Positions 8,101 through 10,704 of a stretch of 10,704 nucleotides of DNA are shown one piece after another. The DNA is from Candidatus Omnitrophota bacterium (GTDB lineage: Bacteria > Omnitrophota > Gorgyraeia > Velamenicoccales > Velamenicoccaceae). Each line of letters opens with the position of its first letter. The first letter of the stretch is position 1. Both the position numbers and the translations under genes were made by a program. A model generated the notes under the pieces. It saw only the letters and a list, made by a program, of their open reading frames with translations. It did no database searches and was not told the origin of the DNA. Location of the stretch: NCBI GenBank assembly GCA_028717105.1, contig JAQUOM010000055.1:1-10704 (forward strand), given 5' to 3'.

Positions 8101-9620
8101 CGGTCGAACCCGAAGATCGCATTGGGCGAATTATTAAGGATGCCGCGAAACGTCTCTTCAGACCTCGCCAGTTCCCTTTGCGTCTCGCGCAGGTTCAGCA
8201 AAGCCTTGTCAAGATTGTTCTTCTGGACCTGCAGCTCAAAACCTTTCAAGGCAAAAATAATCACAAAGGCATAACCCAAAACCAGCAGGATGAGAAAAAT
8301 AATACAGATCCCGATAGAAAACAGCCGGATCCGGGACACCTCGCTCTGCAATTTTGCTGCGTCAATATCAATCCCTAAAAGGGTCAATGTCTGATTGTCC
8401 CGGTCGACCACGGGAAAAAATACGGTATAGGCCAAACCTCCTCCCCTCTCGAGATAAGGCCCTGCCAGTGTGGGCTTCTTCGAATAATACGCGTCCGCAA
8501 TGGCCTTCCGCGGAATCTGACGGCCAAAAGCAGGCGTCACCTCATGAGGAAAGACCTGCGGCGAACTACCCACGGCGAAGGAAAAACGATCCTTGCCCGG
8601 CAAAACAAGATACAGCGCCTTCGTATAAAAGGACAACTCCGCCAAATCCGCCATGCGGTTATGCATCTTGAGATAAGTCCTGTAAACAGCCGGATCGTCA
8701 GGAACAACGAATTGGCGGATATCCGGCTTCCCGATGATATCAACAAGATTTCTGGCATCCGTAAAGACCAGTTGCTTAAGATGTCTCTTTTCAAATCGAT
8801 CGACTGTCCGGATCAGATAATAGCCCGACACGGTCAACGCGAGATAAAAAAACAGGAAGGTATAGATGAGGACATGCCGGCGACGCCCTTTCATATTCCG
8901 CGAAGGCCCCTCCAGGACATACCGTGTCGACTGATGGATCAAAAGGAACGCGACGATCGTTGCGCCGACGGAACGATGAAAAGCCAGCGGAACGCGCAGC
9001 ACGTAATCGAAAAAGAAGGTCGAAGAAGGCCAAACGGAAATGAGGTATCCGCTGTAGAAACCGGCTTTCCCGACGGGAAAGGCATAGAAGAAAAATGCCG
9101 CGCCGATCAGCCGGAAAATCCAAAAAGAACTGACGCTCTCCTGGCGGCGCGCATAGACCCAGAAGACATAACCCGTCGCAAAAGTAGCCGGCAGCCTCAA
9201 CGTCAGCGTGACCCACAGACTTGCCAGGCGGGCATCGGGAACGAAAAACAATCCGGTTGTAAAAACAACGGCCGGCAAAGCGTAGAGCCACGAAGGAATG
9301 GATCGTTTCGTCAGAAGGAAAAAGGAACCTCTTGCGAATTCCAGCAGAAAAACAAAGGAAGCAACAAGAACAGTAAGGCGTACCCCAAACAACAAAGAGG
9401 GATCCATATAAGATATGGACAAAAGGTCAAGCCATTCATTGAGTGCCCGGCAGCAGGCAAAAAGGACAAAAAAGGGCCAGTTCATGGTCAAGGAGTGACG
9501 CGACCGTTCCCTGGCATAATAAATGGAACCGGCGGCTGCCAACAGAAAAAAAGCAGCCCCATAAAAAAAATACAAGAAGTCCAGATTTTGGGCAAAAAAC
9601 ATTTGCATGGCTTCTGACAC
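5112..9620 (-). CDS. Multi-pass membrane sensor histidine kinase with Cache-like domain and six PAS domains, 1502 aa
   Basis: A sensor kinase of the inner membrane. Residues ~10-235 contain about seven or eight hydrophobic helices; the FYGAAFFLL...LNEWLD pattern resembles an N-terminal multi-pass sensor module of other large bacterial kinases. A further helix at ~249-272 and another at ~433-458 bracket an extracytoplasmic segment of about 160 residues that looks like a Cache-type ligand domain. Cytoplasmic PAS domains start near 485, 620, 757, 885, 1010 and 1152, joined by coiled-coil linkers. HisKA has phospho-acceptor H1285 (SHELRTP). The ATPase domain has N-box N1400/N1403/N1404, G1 DEGMGIP (1432-1438), F-box F1446/F1449 and G2 GGTGLG (1461-1466). 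The fourth PAS has C930-x10-C941-x2-C944 and the fifth has C1057-x7-C1065-x2-C1068-x2-C1071. The catalytic core is intact. There is no receiver domain in the protein itself; three follow in the operon. The start is uncertain: GTG 9620 is used, ATG 9608 is possible. Confidence 0.95.
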   Translation of the reverse strand: MSEAMQMFFAQNLDFLYFFYGAAFFLLAAAGSIYYARERSRHSLTMNWPFFVLFACCRALNEWLDLLSISYMDPSLLFGVRLTVLVASFVFLLEFARGSFFLLTKRSIPSWLYALPAVVFTTGLFFVPDARLASLWVTLTLRLPATFATGYVFWVYARRQESVSSFWIFRLIGAAFFFYAFPVGKAGFYSGYLISVWPSSTFFFDYVLRVPLAFHRSVGATIVAFLLIHQSTRYVLEGPSRNMKGRRRHVLIYTFLFFYLALTVSGYYLIRTVDRFEKRHLKQLVFTDARNLVDIIGKPDIRQFVVPDDPAVYRTYLKMHNRMADLAELSFYTKALYLVLPGKDRFSFAVGSSPQVFPHEVTPAFGRQIPRKAIADAYYSKKPTLAGPYLERGGGLAYTVFFPVVDRDNQTLTLLGIDIDAAKLQSEVSRIRLFSIGICIIFLILLVLGYAFVIIFALKGFELQVQKNNLDKALLNLRETQRELARSEETFRGILNNSPNAIFGFDRDLRLIFWNQGAEKLYGHCKTDIINETNPILSRKVTDILGIAALEQEIAGVFEGHTVMRELAQRDKTGGELDVSLTVFPVCDPQGHILFALGLAQDITTHKRYEEKLADVNARLKSFLDGSGQIYMSATDLDGIIQLWNYGAEQIFGYKAPEILGKTPAMLHDPADMKAFEEEFYKKTGTLLSGFAAIMEVVRQGGVLQREWIMVKKDGTRFPVSSTIAGLRNDKGELVGFLGIGVDLSRSNKMERALKEAQQKYKDLVDNLSVGVYISTPEPGGHFIEYNESCRKMFEWEDSPADIKNILLARLYVDPGKREKISQRILSQGYIKDEEAEMVSATGRRFWASFTTVLRQDEAGQKYFYGIVQDITEKKRLEKLLSEERDRLRTIADSIGAGLSLIDKNFNIVWVNQVLEKWFGKLDTIRGRKCFDAYQFRNSICETCPSRKALMTGQVQTGETRVAFPDGRIIDFLLICTPVKNEHGEVEQVLELTLDMTERKGMVEMLEFERALSRNVIDSISDSLVVLDCQTKTVLDINKYFMEQMGVRKEDVIGKPCSEIYRHACPACDACSFDEVTQRGRTIEATHIHKMPDGREVYVDVTLSPLKDEKGRIIGVIHITHDVTDRKRLEDELKRYSHDLENLIEERTRALQVSELMFRNLFESAQDGILIIDALSGNIINANPYLLRTLECTRDQLMGLHHSAVPFFRESAVYDKAIHALKDQLSVLYDDVKVKTCSGRDVDVEFRASTYFVEKRKIIQCNIRDITERKKIDKIKTEFVSMVSHELRTPLSAIKEGVEIVADGTQGKINRNQKSCLSIALSNIKRLNRLIGDILDISKIQSNLLKVHLSPCNICEVIDQVYSLVKIEIEKRGLVFVTDCQKDLPVVQADKDRLIQVLMNLLNNAIKFTRERSRIVLTARMVRNEVEFGIKDEGMGIPPDEIARLFGKFVQLDSTLVRRVGGTGLGLYISRNLVEAMGGRIWVESNLGEGSTFKFTLPITRG

Positions 9621-9657
9621 CGTTCCCTGGCGTTTATTTCAAGGTTCGTGGTAGAGG

Positions 9658-9688
9658 AAACAAAAAGCTGCGGCATAAATGCCGCAGC
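9658..9688 (-). terminator. Intrinsic terminator ahead of the kinase gene
   Basis: Read on the minus strand, GCTGCGGCA and TGCCGCAGC form a perfect 9-bp stem (9667-9675 with 9680-9688) with a four-base loop, followed at once by TTTTTGTTT (9658-9666). It could end transcription from the tRNA and RNA cluster, or act as an attenuator in the kinase leader, because the only good promoter I see lies upstream of it. Only about 37 bases remain between its T-run and the kinase start. Confidence 0.85.
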
Positions 9689-9752
9689 CTTCGACAGTAA
9701 TCAATAAGAATATTTATTCCCATCATGACATAAAATTTTGCAATAAAAGATT

Positions 9753-9767
9753 GTAACCGTATGTTAC
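9753..9767. promoter_or_regulatory. Operator-like inverted repeat over the -10 element
   Basis: GTAAC (9753-9757) and GTTAC (9763-9767) are perfect inverted arms around five bases. The element overlaps the -10 hexamer of the predicted kinase-operon promoter, the usual place for a repressor site. The arms are short and no regulator is known. Confidence 0.35.
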
Positions 9768-9789
9768 CACAAATACTTAAGGGAGTCAA
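9761..9789 (-). promoter_or_regulatory. Sigma70-type promoter, probably for the kinase operon leader
   Basis: The minus strand has TTGACT (-35, 5 of 6) at 9784-9789, a 17-base spacer, and TAACAT (-10, 4 of 6) at 9761-9766 in AT-rich DNA. Predicted start is near 9754, giving a leader of about 134 nt to the GTG at 9620 that includes the terminator hairpin. I see no gene or motif between 9790 and 9877. Confidence 0.5.
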
Positions 9790-9877
9790 TGAGGGTTAAA
9801 TGCGGGAACAAAAGAAAACGCGTGATCGGCGCTTCCCTTGTCTTGATTCCGGAGGAAACTTTCAAGTTGTATCGAAG

Positions 9878-10096
9878 GATGCGGGGGATGGGAATCGCCC
9901 GCATCTTATAGCTCACTTTGTTGCCACGGGACTAGCCCGGGACCTAAAGGCTGTATGGCCGACCCGGCCGCCTCACCGACCAAGAATAAAACATCTTGGA
10001 AATTCTCGGCGGCGCGCTAAAACGGCGCTCCTTACTCGTCGCGCCAGCGCCCCATGTAACCAGCTAGTCCCGAACCAAAATGAAAATTTAAGCGGG
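9878..10096 (-). ncRNA. Unidentified structured RNA candidate, about 220 nt
   Basis: No plausible protein is encoded on either strand, but the minus-strand RNA folds well by eye. A perfect 10-bp helix pairs 10063-10072 with 9927-9936. Outside it, 10076-10082 pairs with 9914-9920 (7 bp, one G-U that would be A-C on the plus strand), then 10092-10096 with 9898-9902. Inside are a possible H-type pseudoknot (10046-10051 with 10024-10029; 10040-10045 with 10011-10016), a hairpin 9994-9999 with 9980-9985 enclosed by 10008-10012 with 9968-9972, and 9963-9967 with 9937-9941. The inner closing helix at 10008-10012 and the second pseudoknot stem share bases, so they exclude each other. The 3' end can instead form an 8-bp hairpin (9878-9885 with 9898-9905) that competes with the outer helix. 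I found no hallmark of RNase P, SRP RNA, 6S RNA or common riboswitches. It probably follows the tRNA cluster on the same transcript. Confidence 0.45.
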
Positions 10097-10118
10097 ATCC
10101 CGTCACGTGTCCGTTCAA

Positions 10119-10213
10119 TGGAAGGGTGATCGGAATCGAACCGACGTAACATTTTTGGAGCTTGTCCCGCCGTCTGCTACTTGCTATCTACGGCGGTATC
10201 CCGCGGCCATTCC
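10119..10213 (-). other. tRNA-like segment with a clear T-arm but no recognisable anticodon arm
   Basis: Read on the minus strand, this 95-base segment begins six bases after tRNA-Gly. Its 3' part has a T-arm GTCGG-TTCGATT-CCGAT and ends CCCTTCCA. Its 5' GGAATGG pairs with CCCTTCC with one mismatch, and AATGGAA/TTCCATT extends the helix outward. Between them is a 7-bp stem CCGCCGT/ACGGCGG with a 16-base loop instead of normal D and anticodon arms. Two extra bases sit between the T-stem and the acceptor strand. The length suits a class II or selenocysteine tRNA, but there is no anticodon loop and no TCA in the right place. It could be a degenerate tRNA, a tRNA mimic, or part of a split RNA continuing into 9878-10096. 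Confidence 0.45.
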
Positions 10214-10218
10214 ATTCT

Positions 10219-10292
10219 TGGAGCGAGCGACGGGAATTGAACCCGTATAACCAGCTTGGAAGGCTAGTGTTCTACCATTGAACTACGCTCGC
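10219..10292 (-). tRNA. tRNA-Gly (anticodon UCC)
   Basis: Complete cloverleaf on the minus strand: acceptor GCGAGCG/CGCTCGC, D-arm GTTC/GAAC, anticodon loop CTTCCAA giving UCC, T-arm ACGGG-TTCAATT-CCCGT, discriminator U and encoded CCA (10219-10221). It is third in the Thr-Tyr-Gly run. Confidence 0.97.
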
Positions 10293-10347
10293 AAAATCTG
10301 AACGTGACGGGAGAAGGCTAGTAATGCATCACTCTGCCGCAAAAAAA

Positions 10348-10433
10348 TGGTGGACGGGAGAGGATTTGAACCTCTGAAGCATAGATGCAGCAGATTTACA
10401 GTCTGCCCCCTTTAGCCACTTGGGTACCCGTCC
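10348..10433 (-). tRNA. tRNA-Tyr (anticodon GUA)
   Basis: Class II tRNA with a long variable arm on the minus strand: acceptor GGACGGG/CCCGTCC, discriminator A, encoded CCA (10348-10350), anticodon loop CTGTAAA giving GUA, T-arm with GGTTCAAATCC. The 55 bases to tRNA-Gly hold the right arm of the enclosing inverted repeat and nothing else I recognise. Confidence 0.97.
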
Positions 10434-10437
10434 GTAT

Positions 10438-10478
10438 AAAAACGATTACACAGATTTCAAAAAACGATTACACAGATT
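10438..10478. repeat. Two direct copies of a 19-bp AT-rich repeat
   Basis: AAAAACGATTACACAGATT occurs exactly at 10438-10456 and again at 10460-10478, a 22-base period, between tRNA-Thr and tRNA-Tyr. On the minus strand this reads AATCTGTGTAATCG, the style of short dispersed intergenic repeats. Confidence 0.8.
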
Positions 10479-10541
10479 AAAAATAGGGATAACCTTTGGA
10501 AACTTTTCTTCTGTGTCGTCTGCTCTATAATCTGCGCAATC
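10466..10541. repeat. Imperfect inverted repeat overlapping the direct repeats
   Basis: GATTACACAGATTA (10466-10479) pairs with TAATCTGCGCAATC (10528-10541) at 12 of 14 positions, with about 48 bases between. With the direct copies this makes a small REP- or MITE-like intergenic element inserted in the tRNA cluster. Confidence 0.55.
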
Positions 10542-10554
10542 TTTCTTTTCAAAG

Positions 10555-10627
10555 AGCTGGCGACCCGAATCGAACGGGTGACCCTCTCATTACAAGTGAG
10601 ATGCTCTACCTGCTGAGCTACGCCAGC
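10555..10627 (-). tRNA. tRNA-Thr (anticodon UGU)
   Basis: Complete cloverleaf on the minus strand: acceptor GCTGGCG/CGCCAGC, D-arm GCTC/GAGC, anticodon stem-loop TCTCA-CTTGTAA-TGAGA giving UGU, T-arm ACCCG-TTCGATT-CGGGT, discriminator U at 10555. Unlike the next two tRNAs the CCA end is not encoded (CTT follows), so it would need CCA addition. Confidence 0.96.
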
Positions 10628-10650
10628 ATTTATTTTTCAAACAAGTCAAA

Positions 10651-10668
10651 CCTATCTTCATAGATAGG
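10651..10668. other. Short perfect hairpin upstream of tRNA-Thr
   Basis: CCTATCT and AGATAGG form a 7-bp stem with a 4-base loop. On the minus strand it is followed by TTTGACTTGTTTG, too broken a T-run to call a terminator. A TTGACT lies just after it, but I see no good -10 before the tRNA. Confidence 0.3.
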
Positions 10669-10704
10669 AGCCATCACAATATTTTTCTTTTGATGATTTC
10701 GAGC

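Larger units (their letters stand above)
10099..10311. repeat. Inverted repeat enclosing tRNA-Gly and the tRNA-like segment
   Basis: CCCGTCACGT (10099-10108) and ACGTGACGGG (10302-10311) are exact inverted arms, extendable by one pair. In a minus-strand transcript they would form a 10- to 11-bp helix enclosing tRNA-Gly and the tRNA-like element, perhaps as a processing signal. Confidence 0.55.

Noticed and set aside
8544..9617. Plus-strand 357-codon open frame
   Set aside because: Antisense to the membrane region of the kinase; its translation is highly polar and lacks domain motifs.
9878..10096. Group I intron or RNase P RNA
   Set aside because: A GACTA/TAGTC pairing recalls P7 of group I introns, but the other core elements are absent, and the RNase P signature GAGGAAAGTC is not present.
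9800..10129. Plus-strand open frame of 109 codons over the RNA region
   Set aside because: It crosses the structured RNA and the end of the tRNA-like element, is Arg/Pro-rich without any domain pattern, and has no credible ribosome site.
9878..10213. Transfer-messenger RNA (ssrA), one-piece or permuted
   Set aside because: The pseudoknot-like and acceptor-like parts fit loosely, but there is no tag frame ending in Ala-Ala-stop and no 5' strand to pair with the acceptor end.
10119..10213. Selenocysteine tRNA
   Set aside because: Length and long acceptor are suggestive, but there is no UCA anticodon loop and the extended acceptor does not pair.

Overview
The window looks like a piece of an uncultivated Gram-negative bacterial chromosome of roughly even GC content. 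Every supportable gene lies on the minus strand. The bacterial tRNA order Thr-Tyr-Gly, the multi-PAS membrane histidine kinase and the cNMP-patatin protein would suit a deep-branching bacterium such as an Omnitrophota or PVC-like lineage. That placement is a guess from general style and is not established by any marker here.

Layout from right to left, which is the direction of transcription. (1) 10555-10627, 10348-10433 and 10219-10292 encode tRNA-Thr(UGU), tRNA-Tyr(GUA) and tRNA-Gly(UCC); a short direct and inverted repeat element sits between Thr and Tyr. (2) Six bases past tRNA-Gly is a tRNA-like segment (10119-10213) with a clear T-arm but no acceptable anticodon arm. It is followed by a strongly structured region of about 220 nt (9878-10096) held together by a 10-bp perfect long-range helix, an outer 7-bp helix whose G-U pair fits only the minus strand, and a possible pseudoknot. 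I could not assign either to a known RNA family. (3) 9658-9789 holds a sigma70-like promoter, an operator-like inverted repeat and a textbook intrinsic terminator, all ahead of the kinase gene. (4) 5112-9620 encodes a 1502-residue sensor histidine kinase: a multi-pass membrane module, a Cache-like extracytoplasmic domain, six PAS domains, HisKA and HATPase. It is followed by three stand-alone receiver proteins (4716-5108, 4296-4670, 3880-4269), a thymidylate synthase-fold protein (3075-3827) and a cNMP-binding/P-loop-like/patatin lipase (1011-3059). Gaps are 3 to 52 bases, so these six genes probably form one operon. (5) After a roughly 320-base gap with its own promoter and a folded leader comes gpsA, which runs off the left edge.

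A working picture is that the kinase senses an envelope or redox signal and passes phosphate to three output-less receivers. The co-transcribed patatin protein and gpsA both touch phospholipid metabolism. The link from receivers to lipase is inference. The two regions most worth follow-up are the unexplained RNA region next to the tRNA genes and the kinase/receivers/thymidylate synthase/patatin operon.
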